Shown piece after piece: positions 50,901 to 61,892 of a DNA stretch of 64,000 nucleotides; within the stretch, counting starts at the first letter, position 1, and the number at the start of each line of letters is the position of its first letter. Position numbers and translations under genes: made by a program. This stretch comes from Nereocystis luetkeana (lineage: Eukaryota > Sar > Phaeophyceae > Laminariales > Laminariaceae): the NCBI GenBank assembly GCA_031213475.1, contig JARUPZ010000035.1, positions 1,236,336 through 1,300,335 of the forward strand. The letters are read 5' to 3'. Under the pieces are notes generated by a model. The model was not told the origin of the DNA, did not search any database, and saw only the letters and a program-made list of their open reading frames with translations.

Positions 50901-53900
50901 TGTTTTTTTTTTCATTTTGGACAGGACGCTAATAAATTGGCATTCTTGTACCAGGTAACTGTTATTGGTTGCTTCGGAAAGAAGGCAAGTGAAGAGGGGC
51001 AGGGTTATAGGGTTAGCTCTACTCGTCTCGTACACAGTGACCCTAAACCATTTCCTGGAATAAGTGGTACGCTACTCTCGTTTGTGAGCGTCTTTTGTGT
51101 GTACTAGCAATGGGCATGTGTGTTTGTTTGTGTCGATCGGTGATGCTCGTGGGAAGAATGCCAGTGTCGCGTCGCTGCTGGGCGCCGGGGGGAGCTCGAG
51201 ACGCTCAACCAATGACGGCAAACGCAACCACGGGGATGGTTATGTTCGTTGCTGGAGGGAGGGAGGGAGGGAGGGAGGGAGGGAGGGAGGGGGGAGGGAG
51301 GGAGGGGGGAGGGTGCTCGAGCAATCGGGTGTTGGCCGTGTGGTACTCTTGTATATTTTTTGCGAGTCTGTGCTCGTGCCTCGTGAAAGGTCGTGAAAGG
51401 ACCACTGGAGCTAAGGTTGTAGTTTTTCGGCGTCAAGACTTGCGGCGGCGGTGGAGAGCCGAAACGGCTCCCACTGATATTTATGTTGTGCTTGAGTTCG
51501 ATGCCACTGTCTGTCAAGGGAATGACCGCGGGAATGCTTCGAGGCTCCGAGCCGACCGCACGAGCCCTCCCCCCCCCCCCTGTGTTTGTACCGCAACATC
51601 GCGTCGCGTCATTTTTTGTCACACGGGCTCAAGTGTCCCACAGCTATTTAGTCTTCATATCACAACGCCCCGTGTCCCACCGTCTTCCAGAGTCACTGCG
51701 CATGTCGCTTCTTTCCGGGTTTTTGACGAGATGGCCAAGGACACAAACGGGTCCGACCGCCCATCCCCCGCCCACCCCCCCCGTCCCCCTGCCACCCACA
51801 CGAGAGCGCGTGGGCGTGCTTTTCCGGCTTTTGGTAGACGGCCCCCCAATACATCGTCGGTCGGCTAAGTTTTGACTTGAAATATTCGCGAAGTTTAGCT
51901 TAAACCTTGAAACCGCCCGAAAATATGAAGGACTCTCGTAAAGTCAGCCGCTGAGTCCAAACTTGCTATTTACGGGGGAGCATAGTAAATAGGACCAAAT
52001 ATTGTTGGTAAAAATAGCGAAATGTAGAGGTTTTTGTGTGTACCGTAGGTCCTATTTAATATGGTCCCCCGTAACAGCTTTTCTTCTTTAACCGCTCGAC
52101 AATGTATCGGGCGCTCAAATACCCGTCAGTCGCTGAAATGATCACTTGGTAGCTCAAAACCGCCCGAAAATGTTGACAGAAATCATTGCAACAGGGTATC
52201 TTGGGCAGCGGTTGCACGAGGGGCTGAAGGGCCAGGACGAGGCTGTCAACCCCTCACCCACACTCCTGCCTGCTCCGCGAACTAATAAGTGAAAGGAGAA
52301 GACAGAAAAAGTGGTGGAAACTGATGAAAACAGACAAACAGAAAAAAAAAAACTGAAAACAGAAAGAAAAAAAAAACGCCTGAAAAAACTTGAAAACTGA
52401 CATTTTTTTAACCCACCCGTAAATGCCAAAAAAAATACGTGTGCAACAAACAGAGTCTAGTGCAGCGGCTGCACGAGGAGCTGGAGCGCCAAGGTGAGGC
52501 TGTCAACCACCACGCAAGCCTGCTTCGCCAGCGGAATGGCGAGCTCGACGACGCCCTCGACCGCGCCACGAGAGCTCACGACGAGCTCATTTCCATGGAG
52601 CCACCCACCCTAGCCCGGGCCGTCGGCGGCCTCGAGGTCCTCCTGAGGGTTTCCACCAGAGCGGCGTCGTTCGTGGCAGGGAAGGACGCTGAAGGTAGAG
52701 AACGCGGTGGTGATGGTGGCGATGGCGATGGCGGTGGTGGGGGTGGGGGTGATGGTGCTGGTGTTGGTGTTGTTGGTGACGGTGGCGGTGTGCAGGGGAT
52801 GGCAGCCAAGGTGTGGTGCCTCGTCCGCTACGCTGTCCCCTCTTCCAAGCGCCGAGGGAAAGCGCAGCAGGGAGAGGAAGCGCAGGAGGGACTCGCCGCG
52901 GACGGCACGGAGGACGGTCGGGGGGGGGAGGGGGAGCCACGGGGTGAACGAGGGGAGGAAGGGGAGGTAGAGGAGAGAGAGGCAGAGGGGGGGGGGGAGG
53001 GGGAGGGGGGGCAGGAGGAGGTTGGTGGAGCTGCTGTCTCGGTTCCGCCAAGCGATGGACCCGACGGTGAGCCGCTGCCGCCGCCATCGGGTGGAGAAGA
53101 GCAGCAGTTTTCGGCGGCGGTGGAGACGGTGGAGGGGGCGTCGGAAGCGGTACAAGTAACGCCTCATTCGGAGCCCGACGCTGCCGCTGTGGGGGGCGGG
53201 GAAACACCGGCGGAGGCAGCGACGGAGGTGACGGTGGAGGCGGGAGAAGCGGGGGCTGACGGGGCGGCGGCAGCGGAAGAATCACCGGCAAATTCTCCAC
53301 CCCCTCCTCCTCCTCCTCAGCCTGCGAGTGCCGCGACGGACGGGGAAGGTGCCGTTGTCGGTGGCAGTGTCGCGGCGCCCGAGGAGTGCGACACGGTGAG
53401 GGTGGTCGAGTGGCGGACGCAGGAAGAGGTGGACGAGTGGTTCGCGCTCCAGCTAGCCGGGGAGATGGAGACGGTAGCAGCCGACGCGCGGCAGCAGCAG
53501 GAGCTGGAGCAGGAGCGAGGGGAGGAGGAGGGGGGGGGGGCAGAGGGACGGGGAGAAACTTGGGGAGGGTCTGCCGCTGGAGCGCTTGGGGAAAGCGCGG
53601 GGCAAGCAGCACCGGCGACGGCGACGGCGGCAGTGGCGCCGACGATGCAGGCTTTGGAACTCCCGGTCACGATACAGGAGGCGTTTGGGGCGGAGATAGT
53701 CCGTGTCAGGGGGGAGCTGAGCGGCAAGCTGGAAGAGGCGCGCGCGGAGCTCAGCAGGAATACGGAGGCGTACAAGCAGTACCGTGCGAGGGTGAGGGAT
53801 TTTGGCAAACGGTTTGTGTGTTGTATTGCTTTTGTGGTGTCGGGGTTGGGGGTGGTGTTGGTGGTAGGGTTTGTGTTACTGATAGTGGTTTTTGGTTCGG

Positions 53901-56830
53901 GTGTTGTGGTTGAGCTACGGTTTTGGCTGTCATTGTTTTTTTTCTGGTGGTGGTGTTGTTGTTGTTCAAGCTGCTGATGTTTCGTTCGCGCGCTCCCTTG
54001 TCTCCATCTTTCAAGCTGCTCTGCTCTGTACAGGGAGAAGCGGAGCAAGCCTCCTCTCTCCTCCCCCGACAAAACCCGTTTTGTACGTATGTACTCGGGT
54101 TAGGGTTTTCTACATTAGCTTGATTTTCGTCGCCGCGCAGTAACGTGCTGTATGTACAACACTTGTTTTATTGGGTTCGCGCGCCCAAAACGCTCGTCCG
54201 ACTCTCTTCTCGGGTTGCGCGCGCGTACCCACCGTCATCTGTTGGAACGACCACGACGGCGTCATGGATGGGTGTGATACCGAGCGTTTCAGCGCGCGAT
54301 GTCGTTGCTCACGACGCCATCTTCAGTCTTCCCACAGAAGTGCAGCTATATAGCTGTAGCTGTGCTTCTCCCAAAAAGGACATTTATGACCGGGAGGAGG
54401 AGGAGGAGGATGATGACGCCGAAAGCAGAATTCGTGCGTACCTTACGAACAGTTCGTATTTATTTACCTTACGCACGGACAGCCGTACGGGCGACCAGCC
54501 GCGGTTTTGGTACTCTGTTTTAGAAACGAGACCCGCCGTCAACGCTCCGTTTGAAAGAAAACTGGCATGTCGTTGTTGTAATTGTTGCCGTACTTAGGAC
54601 ATGGCTCTCAGAAGGTGTGAATCGGGAAAAAAAAACGTTTCATCTACGTACGTACCCTGTCTGATACACCCCCCCCCCCCAACGAAACAGGAATTGAGTA
54701 GTGTAGGCAATTTTTATTTCCATGTAATATATGGAAAAAAACGTAATGAGCGCGCAAATGTTGGAGGTGTCTCTCTCGAGAGTAGGAACGGTGCTGCGTC
54801 TCGAAAGGGATGCGTGGTCAATGGTCAAATGACTAAGGCAAGCCGTAAATGAGTACACCCTTCTTCCCGCCTCCACACCCCCACCCACATCGCCCACCTC
54901 CTGTTTTTGTATATCTATGCAGGCGCACACGGCCATCAAGAAGAGCGGGGCGTCACAGCGCGAGACGGAGGCGCTCATCACGCAGACCCAGCGAGAGCTG
55001 GCGGTCGAGCAAGAGCGGTTGCGGAGGGCCCAAGACGACCGAGCCGCGGCAGATGATCGCCGGACGAAGGAGGTACCAGCAGTGCCATTTTTTTTTTTGT
55101 GAAATCCCCTGTCGACAGCTTGTCAATCAGTGCGAAGAATCGATGGCGCCGGGCGTTTCGGTGGGATGCGGTCGGTCGTGGTTGCGCTCTATACTATTAA
55201 TACCATATTTCAATTGAACGCAGTCTTCCGCACGCGCTGTGGTATCGGGTTTTTTTTTTTTTTTTTTCGCGAGGATTTTTTTTATGTACCTTCGTAAGTT
55301 TTTTTCTGCGCGGCGTTTGTTGCGGGACGTTTTTGTTTTTTCTCGCCCTTTTTTTTTCTCAAAGGTGTTTTTAAGCGGCATGTTTTCTGCGGAACTTTTG
55401 TATTTTGCGGGAAGGCGAGGCTCGCTTCCGTGCTGTGTAGGGCTTCTCCCGACCCGTCAGTCTGCTTTTGGCGCGTTTCGCGTGCTTTTTTAACTCACCG
55501 GTGGCCCGTCCCCGCCCTCTCCTCTCCTCTCCACCCTCCCCCCCGCCCTCGCCTCGGTCTCCATCCATCCAACCGTCCGAACATTTTTGGAAAACAAAAA
55601 CAAAAAAAACAGTCGGCGGCGCTGAAGCGGACGATAGAGGAACTCGAGGCCGGCGTCGAGGCTGCGGCCGCGCGTACCGCCGAGCTGGAGGAGGGCACCG
55701 CGCGGGCCGTGAAGAACGGCGTGAGGGATGCGAAGGAAGAGGCGGCGGGGGTGCGGCGGCGCCTCGAAGAGGAGTCGGCGGCCACGGCGGAGGCTAACGA
55801 CGCGCTCGGCGCGGCCCGCGCCGACCTGGACAAGGCCCGCCGCGAGCTGAAGCAGAGGGGTCAGCTGGCCCGCAACCTCCTCGCCGAGAAGGACGCCGAG
55901 ATCAACAGGCTGCGGGCGGGGGGAGGTGAGGAAGACCGTGGTGGAGGTGGAGCCGGACCTGGGCGCGGAGCTGGGGGGGGAGAGGTGGTGGACGTCAATG
56001 GTGGTGTTGACTCGCCCGGGGGGTTGTATGGCGCTCGCCTGGGGGGAGCCGATGGCGGTGGTGGCGGTGGTGGCGCGTCGTCGCCTATGCCGGGCGGTAC
56101 CGGTAGCAGCCACGGCAACGCCGCCTCACCTGGGCCCCGCTCGCCCCACGATGCCCAGGCTAGCGTCGGTGGGGGAGGGGCGGGGTTGGGCGAGGGAGGA
56201 GGCGCTGGTGCTGCGGGGGGGTCAGACGGGCCGTACACTGCTGACGGTGGCGGCGGCGGCGGCGGCGGCGGTGGTGGTGGTGGTGGTGGTGGTGGTGGTG
56301 GTGGTGGTGGTGGTAGCGGTGGCGGCGGCGGCGGCGGCAGAAAGAGACTGCACGGAGGCGTTGGCGGCGGGGGTGGTGGGGGTAAGACCGCGAACCACCT
56401 GAGCGCCGCCGAGTCCCACCACGCCGAGCAGCAGATCCTGCAGATGGCGAGGGTGCAAGCGCAGCGAGACGAGGAGACGGGGCGCCTGCGGGTGAAAATC
56501 CAGCGGCTTTCGGACGAGATCAAGGCGCGCGAAGAGCGTCTCTCGGCGCGGGACGAGGAGAAGGACGGCCTGAGGCGGCAGGTGGAGGAGCTGAGGGGGG
56601 AGGCCGCCAGGGCGAAGGAGCTCCTGGACGAGGAGCACGGGGCCGAGAAGATGACGTACCTGAAAAACGTGGTGAAGAAGTTCGTGATGAGCGACGGCAC
56701 CGAGAGGAAGCGCCTGGTGCCCGTGGTGGCGACGATCTTGAGCTTCAGCCCGGCCGAGACGATGGAGGTTGACAGGGCGGTGACCGCCGCGGTCGGCGGC
56801 GGGAGCTCGTGGGGGTCCGTGTTCGGATGA
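29989..56830 (+). CDS. Giant GRIP-domain golgin, alanine-rich coiled coil
   Basis: Seventeen exons keep one frame: 29989-30199, 35937-36103, 36573-36647, 37657-37784, 38614-38683, 39388-40728, 41489-42463, 43131-43547, 44238-47351, 47813-48562, 48901-49032, 49622-49738, 50371-50796, 50925-50954, 52454-53791, 54923-55072 and 55613-56830 (stop). The product is about 3,550 residues, far above the usual 700-2,200. The N-terminus MQGWAKGLKDRVERTATQLS resembles golgin starts. Exon 2 has the segment KKLQDATHEELMSLVKHH. Most of the rest is coiled coil rich in Ala, Glu and Arg. A segment reading YKQYRAR|AHTAIKKS spans the exon 15/16 junction. The C-terminus has the GRIP signature with its key Tyr, MTYLKNVVKKFV, followed by RLVPVVATILSFSP. 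GRIP domains bind Arl1/Arl3-type GTPases at the trans-Golgi and the coiled coil tethers vesicles. The intron after exon 13 uses a GC donor. Exon 14 (30 nt) and the Gly-rich part of exon 13 are the least certain. Confidence 0.85.
30930..31045. mobile_element. Degenerate copy of the hairpin (CCCTTTTA) MITE
   Basis: It shares GGGGACAAGC, GTGGTTTGTCCCCGAAACGA and GACTGCAGCCCTA with the better copies at 31098-31194 and 34411-34506, but one arm is eroded. It lies in intron 1 of the golgin gene. Confidence 0.5.
31098..31194. mobile_element. Hairpin MITE flanked by TTAA
   Basis: TTAA occurs at both ends (31098-31101 and 31191-31194). Inside, CCCTTTTAGAACCGCAGTCC is answered by the inverted GGGACTGGGGTTCTACAGGG. 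TTAA target duplication with CCC-starting termini is the hallmark of piggyBac-type transposition; assignment to that superfamily is inference. Confidence 0.65.
32735..33564. mobile_element. Non-autonomous element with terminal inverted repeats, copy B
   Basis: The left end GACCTATGCCAATGGTACAG is matched in inverse by the right end CATTGGCATAGGTC, with the similarity extending roughly 35 bp inward. The interior matches copy A at 4042-5209 but lacks its roughly 340 bp extra block. No coding domain was recognised. It lies in intron 1 of the golgin gene. Confidence 0.65.
34411..34506. mobile_element. Hairpin (CCCTTTTA) MITE, second good copy
   Basis: CCCTTTTAGGACCGCAGTCC and the inverted GGACTGCGGTCCTA with terminal AAGGGTT make a nearly perfect hairpin about 96 bp long. 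TTAA is not preserved at the flanks. Confidence 0.65.
35138..35334. mobile_element. Two adjoining MITEs of the TTACGGGGG family
   Basis: A first copy (35138-35229) has lost its right terminus and runs directly into a complete copy (35230-35334). Both begin TTACGGGGGGCCATAGTTAA, and the second ends GGTCCCCCGTAA followed by TA. The arrangement suggests that the second copy inserted into the end of the first. In golgin intron 1. Confidence 0.8.
35625..35800. repeat. Array of 13 bp units
   Basis: About ten imperfect copies of GAGCTAAGCGACC and variants run through the end of golgin intron 1, just before exon 2 at 35937. Confidence 0.7.
39296..39321. repeat. (GA)n microsatellite
   Basis: A pure GA run lies near the acceptor end of the golgin intron before exon 6. 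Confidence 0.9.
39536..39951 (+). repeat. Three in-frame coiled-coil repeats in golgin exon 6
   Basis: A block that includes ATIAALQAQLREVTE recurs three times, separated by poly-Ala or Glu/Gly-rich spacers of variable length. The DNA copies are nearly identical, which points to recent internal duplication. Confidence 0.85.
42905..43002. repeat. Intronic 98 bp repeat, copy 1
   Basis: It shares AGTAGGAACGGTGCT, CGAAAGGGATGCGTGGT and AAATGACTAAGGCAAGC with 54760-54857. It lies about 130 bp upstream of golgin exon 8. Confidence 0.75.
45498..47106 (+). repeat. Four tandem coiled-coil repeats of 126-141 residues in golgin exon 9
   Basis: Units start near 45498, 45903, 46326 and 46728. Each carries LSQLRADAEKAATDAAAAA (the first with small changes), a LTQQL helix, EAARLSRELEGAAQ and ELLSSRLEAQTAAA. 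Unit lengths differ by a few heptads. Strong DNA similarity indicates duplication within one large exon. Confidence 0.88.
51256..51311. repeat. (GGGA)n microsatellite
   Basis: GGGA/GGGAGG units run here in the golgin intron between exons 14 and 15. Confidence 0.9.
51970..52074. mobile_element. MITE of the TTACGGGGG family
   Basis: The left end TTTACGGGGGAGCATAGTAA and the right end TATGGTCCCCCGTAA flank an AT-rich core with CAAATATTGTTGGTAAAAAT, matching the other family members. In the golgin intron before exon 15. Confidence 0.8.
52198..52255 (+). pseudogene. Degenerate copy of the start of golgin exon 15
   Basis: GCAGCGGTTGCACGAGG through GAGGCTGTCAACC matches the start of the real exon at 52460-52510 with about eight substitutions, and the preceding acceptor-like CAACAG is also copied. 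Spliced in phase it would stop after about ten codons, so it is read as a dead exon duplicate. Confidence 0.6.
54760..54857. repeat. Intronic 98 bp repeat, copy 2
   Basis: Second copy of 42905-43002, about 65 bp before golgin exon 16. Confidence 0.75.
56239..56339 (+). repeat. GGC/GGT repeat coding for a polyglycine tract in golgin exon 17
   Basis: More than 30 near-consecutive glycine codons, with a Ser interruption, lie about 160 residues before the C-terminus. It is a probable slippage site, separating the last coiled coil from the GRIP end. Confidence 0.9.
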
Positions 56831-58401
56831 TCACCACCACCACCACTACCATCACTATCACCACCACCACTAGCACTACCAGGCATCATTACCACCACCG
56901 TCACCACTACCATTACCACTATCACTACTGCCACCACCGTCACCAGCTCGATGGATCAATGCAACCAGATGCCCCACGCCTTGCGGCAGGCCGGACGCGC
57001 GCGTTTGTTTCGGTGTAACAAAAAAAAACGACGAGGGTGTGAGTCCCGCGCGCAAAGTGGCCCGTTGTGGTTGCCCTGGGGTCTCGCCGCGTTCTTGTGT
57101 GGTTGGTAGGTGGGTACGCGGCAACCCTTTGGCGTTCGGTAGCGCAGGCAGGGTAGGGGGAGGGGGGAGGAGATGGTTCCATTGTTTTCTCAAGGGGAGC
57201 TGGGGTCACGTGGTTTTGGTGGGTACGCTTTCTCCTAGCCGACAGGACAGGCAAGATGGGTGGGTGGGGGTGTGTGGGGAGGGTCCATTATTTTTCCTAT
57301 CGGGAGCTGGGTCTGCGGCGGGATGGGCGCCGGTTCGTTTTAGCTTGTACCGAATAATTAGCAGGTGGGGGCAGTGCGCGTTTCAACGGTTGGACTATTG
57401 GTCGTGCTGATACCGCGAGATGAGAGATACAGAGAGAGCGGACGCGCTGGAGAGGGATGAGATGGGGTTGAACGGGGTTGATGATGCAATTGAGATATTT
57501 AGTGGAATCGCCGGAAGACGAGGCGGTTGCTGTAAGGGGTAAGGTGTACGGTTCGATGGTTGGGGCCGAACGGGGTGCACCGCACCGGCCTGTGGTTCGA
57601 GTGCTTTGTAACCGTCTCCTCGTTTTTTCTTCTGTTCGTGTGTTCGTTGTTGTCGCACAAAGAGGGTGTGTTTATATATATATTAATTAATTATGTTCCG
57701 ATAGCGTCAAGACACGCCGCGCGACCGACATGGCAGCCTACCTTGCAAATCTGTACATGCTGACTTGTCATTCCGTTGCACTCACAGCTGACGTATATTT
57801 TTCTGCCAAAAATAACTTTTTTTTACCCATCATCCATTCCGCCATATATTCATGCGTAGGGGGGGAAGCTCGAGGCGACCCAAAGTCTAAAGAAGAAAGA
57901 CCCCGAAATTCACATGGAACCGCGAATAAACGCAGCGGTCGACGTGACGCGCGAACAACTAAGCTATTCATGGTAGACCGTGGCTTGACGCCTTGACTGA
58001 CCGCCCCTGGCCGCCCCTTACACTAGAACTGCTGTAGTACATTGCGGCCAAAATAGGCCTGGACGCGTCCAAACGGCCTGACCGCTTGACCGGCCGCCCC
58101 TGACCGCCCCCTACACTAGAACTACTGTAGTACATTACGGCCGGAAGAGGCGTTGACACGTCCGAACGGTATGACCGCTTGACCGGCCGCCCCTGACCGC
58201 CTCCTAGACTAGAACTAGTACATTACGGCCAAAAGAGGCCTTGACGCGTCCAAACGGTTTGACCGCTTGACCGGCCGCCCCTGACCGCCCTCCTGCACTG
58301 AAACGTATACTGCGGCCAGAACAGGCCTCACCGTGCCCCCAAAAGACCGGTCTCCTAGATACGTATAATATACCAGGTCGCATCTTTTTGAACGGCAGGG
58401 A
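56831..58401. other. Convergent intergenic region between golgin and p28
   Basis: It begins with a CAC/CAT-rich run (to about 56943) immediately after the golgin stop, probably in its 3' UTR, and ends with the tandem array at 57995-58332 next to the p28 stop codon. No other coding sequence or RNA gene was recognised. Confidence 0.6.
57995..58332. repeat. Four-copy tandem repeat of about 82-93 bp
   Basis: Units start near 57995, 58077, 58170 and 58258. Each carries GACCGCTTGACCGGCCGCCC (the first truncated), then a CACTAGAAC-type block with GTAGTACATT, then GCGGCCAAAA and GACGCGTCCAAACGG. The copies are diverged. The array may lie in the 3' UTR of the p28 gene. Confidence 0.85.
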
Positions 58402-61400
58402 CTACTTGCTGCCGCCGATCTGCTTGAGGAAGGAGTCGAGGTGCTGCCCCTGGTACTTGAGGAAATCAATGTCCTCCTTCCGCTTCTTGTCGTCGACGGC
58501 CCGCCGCTCGCTCTCCCCCTTCTCAATCACCTCTACCTGCCCTCGCACCGAAAAAGAAAAAACGCGCACACAAAAGACAACAGCCACAACGTGTGAGCGT
58601 TTAGAGTTGAGAACCAACCAGGTGTACGTGGCGAACTTTAGTACTCACCTCGCCTCAAACAATTTAGGAGGGGTCCCTCTCTTTCACTTCAGGATATATA
58701 TCTGCTCCTGGGGCATAAGAACAACTTTGCGACTGAAAAATAAAAAGTTCCACTCGATTGGCAGCAACCACACCCCTATTATGCCGAACATGCGGAACAG
58801 TACCACTGTAAAAGCACGAATAGGTTTCCAGATATATTAATATTACGGGGGACCGAGTAAATAGGACCTACGGTACACTAAAAACCTATACATTTCCCTA
58901 TTTTTACTAACAAAATTTGTTCCTATTTACTATGGTCCCCCGTAATAGTTATGTAAGTGTGAAATGTTCCGTCTTTTTCGAACATATCTCTTCGTACGAG
59001 CGCTTTTTGGGCAAAACGCCAAGTACTCGACACGGGAAGCCCGGCCAGACACGTCGGTCGAGGTCCGGGCGCGATCCGTTCCCTCTGGAGCGCGTGGCGG
59101 GCGCTCAAGGTTTCTTTTCCGGCGGGAATGGATAAGACGATTTCCCTGGTTTCAGTACGAGAGGCCTTACTTTGTACGTACGTATCGGTAAAATGATATC
59201 TGTTTTCCCCTATGATAGGCGCTCATGAGCTGTGAGCACACATCTCAGACATATTGATATACCAGGTCCACAACAGACGACATGCACATATCCCATCGTT
59301 ACAACGCTGCCGCCCACACACCGTGCGTGAACGACACACCCATGACATATGTGCGCAGTATTGCTGTGGCTGGTTGTGTTCGTCGGAGCCTGCCGTCCGT
59401 GTTCCACAGGCTGCCTTACCACAGGTGCCATAATAGGGGAGCACAGTCCTATCTCCCAAAAACAGTTAGTGTACGTTTTTCAACAAAAAGGAGCAATTTC
59501 CATGGTGGATATGGGTCCATAATTTTTGAGAGCTTCTCACATGGAGATCTCGATATCTCACCCGAAGCACAATTGATTTCGAAGATGTCTGTTTTCGCGC
59601 AACGGCCCGACCAACATTTCTATGCGCTATATACGTACACGAAGTCTAGAAAAAAACAAATGATTTGCATGCATTCATTTTATCAAGCGGAAGTAGAATA
59701 CGTACTTGACTCCTCTCTGGCGCCGCACGCCCGATGCAGGGATCACAAGAGCCACCCCACGGTAGGGGTTGCACTCTTTGAGACAAACGTTTCTGACCGA
59801 TTGAGTTCCCTGAGTGAGGAATCAGCAGTTAGGATGAAACTTTTATTTGTATCTTCGTTTTAGGACAAATTTTAATAGCCCATACAAGTGCCGGTCGGGT
59901 GGCGCAAACAAATTTCTTCCAAGTATTGTATCGGGTGAGATATTGAGCTCCTACTGTGAAGGGCTCAGGAACTTCTGGTGCACCCCTACCGTGGGATGGC
60001 TCACAACTCGGATTGAGAGTCATGTTTACGTGTATGTACACTGCGGTTCTCAAAGGGTTAGCCGGGTAGACTATCAAGGTGGGCCCTAATCAATAGGCCC
60101 AAAACGGGGGAGGAGAGAGAGAGGCATCCCAGTGTATTTCTGAACAAACCAAACGGAGCATCGATGGGAATCCGGTAATCAACCGCGTATTTTTCACAGA
60201 CGGCATCTTAGCTTCGCGCAGTACTTCTTAAGATAAACACACCTACAGTAGAAGTGGGTGCTTTTGTGGGCTTACTCTGGGGCTATTTACTAAGGAACTC
60301 CGTGATAACAGTTGCCTCGCTCGGGGAGCTCAGCCGGTCAGAAGAAAAACGAGCCCAAGGAGCGCAACCCCTGCCTATATCGTGGGGTGAGTCCGAAGCC
60401 GCGGTGACGCGCGCGCTTTCACGCATCGTACTGACTGTGCCTGTAGCGAAACTTCAATAAACCCTTTTATATACAATTAATTCCTAAGTTTTTCCTAGTC
60501 TATTTTACAAGTGTTTAGCGCACCGAAACCGGAAGAGTGCGGTGATGTCTAAGGTTAACAGCTTCGTCCTGGGAGCATTTGACATGAACGGTCAAAATAA
60601 AATACCACACAGCCTCGAATCACCTTATTCCGCAACTCCGACACATGGAGCTCAAGGTCTTTCTTGTCCTCTTCCAAGCCCGCAATCTGGTTTCGAACCG
60701 AGCAAAAACGAGGTAGAAAAAAAGGCAAACAACGAAGTCAACATTGCGCAGTATGTGTGGAGCCCGGGAATTGAAAAAACAAAGGAAGACTATTGTATGG
60801 GGAGTTTTGTCGTATATCATGAGGAGTAGATATACCATAGAACCGCGCATCTGCCTTCTCGTTTCCCTCTCTTGCCTAAACTATTGAATCCACACTTGAT
60901 AGCTCAAGTCATTAATTAACTATTTTCACCCACCCCTGCCCCTATTATGTAGTTACAATATTTTACGTTCAACGGCCAAACGAAGGTATCCAATCCACCA
61001 ATCCGAGCTTGATATCCATTATGATACCCATGCGCATCGTTTATTTTTATTGTGCAGATATCGCGTGATAAACCAGAGACCTACCGTTCGTTGTTTCTAC
61101 CCCGAGAGATAAATCCATGAAATGGGGATCTGATATGATCTGATATCATATCATATCATATCATAGCATAGCATACGGATGTTATGATCTGATCTGGTCT
61201 GATCTGATCTGATATGACCTGATCTCATCTTGATCTGATCTGACCTGATATGATCTGATCTGGTCTGATATGATATGATATGATATGATATGATATGATA
61301 TGATATGATGGTATGATGTTATACGATCTGATCTGATCTGACATGATCTGGCATGATATGATATGATATGATATGGTATTATATCTATCTATTATATATA

Positions 61401-61844
61401 GCTGGCGTGACGCCCGCTACAATATTAAAATAGTGTTAACATTAACAACAACTGTAGTTCTAAAAACAAAACTCCTACATCTCGAAGATCATCCTCACGC
61501 CTGCGTGGTAGACTTACTTGTATAGCCTAAACTTCCTGAAAAAAAAAACGAATCGAGCACCTAGAAAAAAAATGCATCCCACCCGTACAGCACATGCGAA
61601 GTACATATCGCGACATGTTCCATCTACTCACCTGCGCTTCCATCTCGACCATCCCCTGCTCCGCCTGCAGCTGTTTTTTTACCCCGAAAGTTACGCTGCT
61701 GTCGTACAGAGTCTTGTACGCATCGATCGTCATTCTGATCTCGTCTCGCACCCGCAAGCACAGGAGGCCGCGCTCGGGGCCATCAAGCGTCACGTGCCGG
61801 ATAAGCTCGTCTGTGCGCCACAGGGGGAGTAATCGTGGAGAAAA

Positions 61845-61892
<48 letters not shown>

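Noticed and set aside
52587..53612. 341-residue Pro/Arg/His-rich minus-strand frame
   Set aside because: It is antisense to golgin exon 15, whose plus-strand frame joins both neighbours in phase.
55861..56943. 360-residue proline-rich minus-strand frame
   Set aside because: It is antisense to golgin exon 17; the proline runs are the complement of the polyglycine codons.
59282..59863. 193-residue plus-strand frame in a p28 intron
   Set aside because: No recognisable domain, unusual composition, and opposite strand within a confident intron. It could be a repeat fragment.
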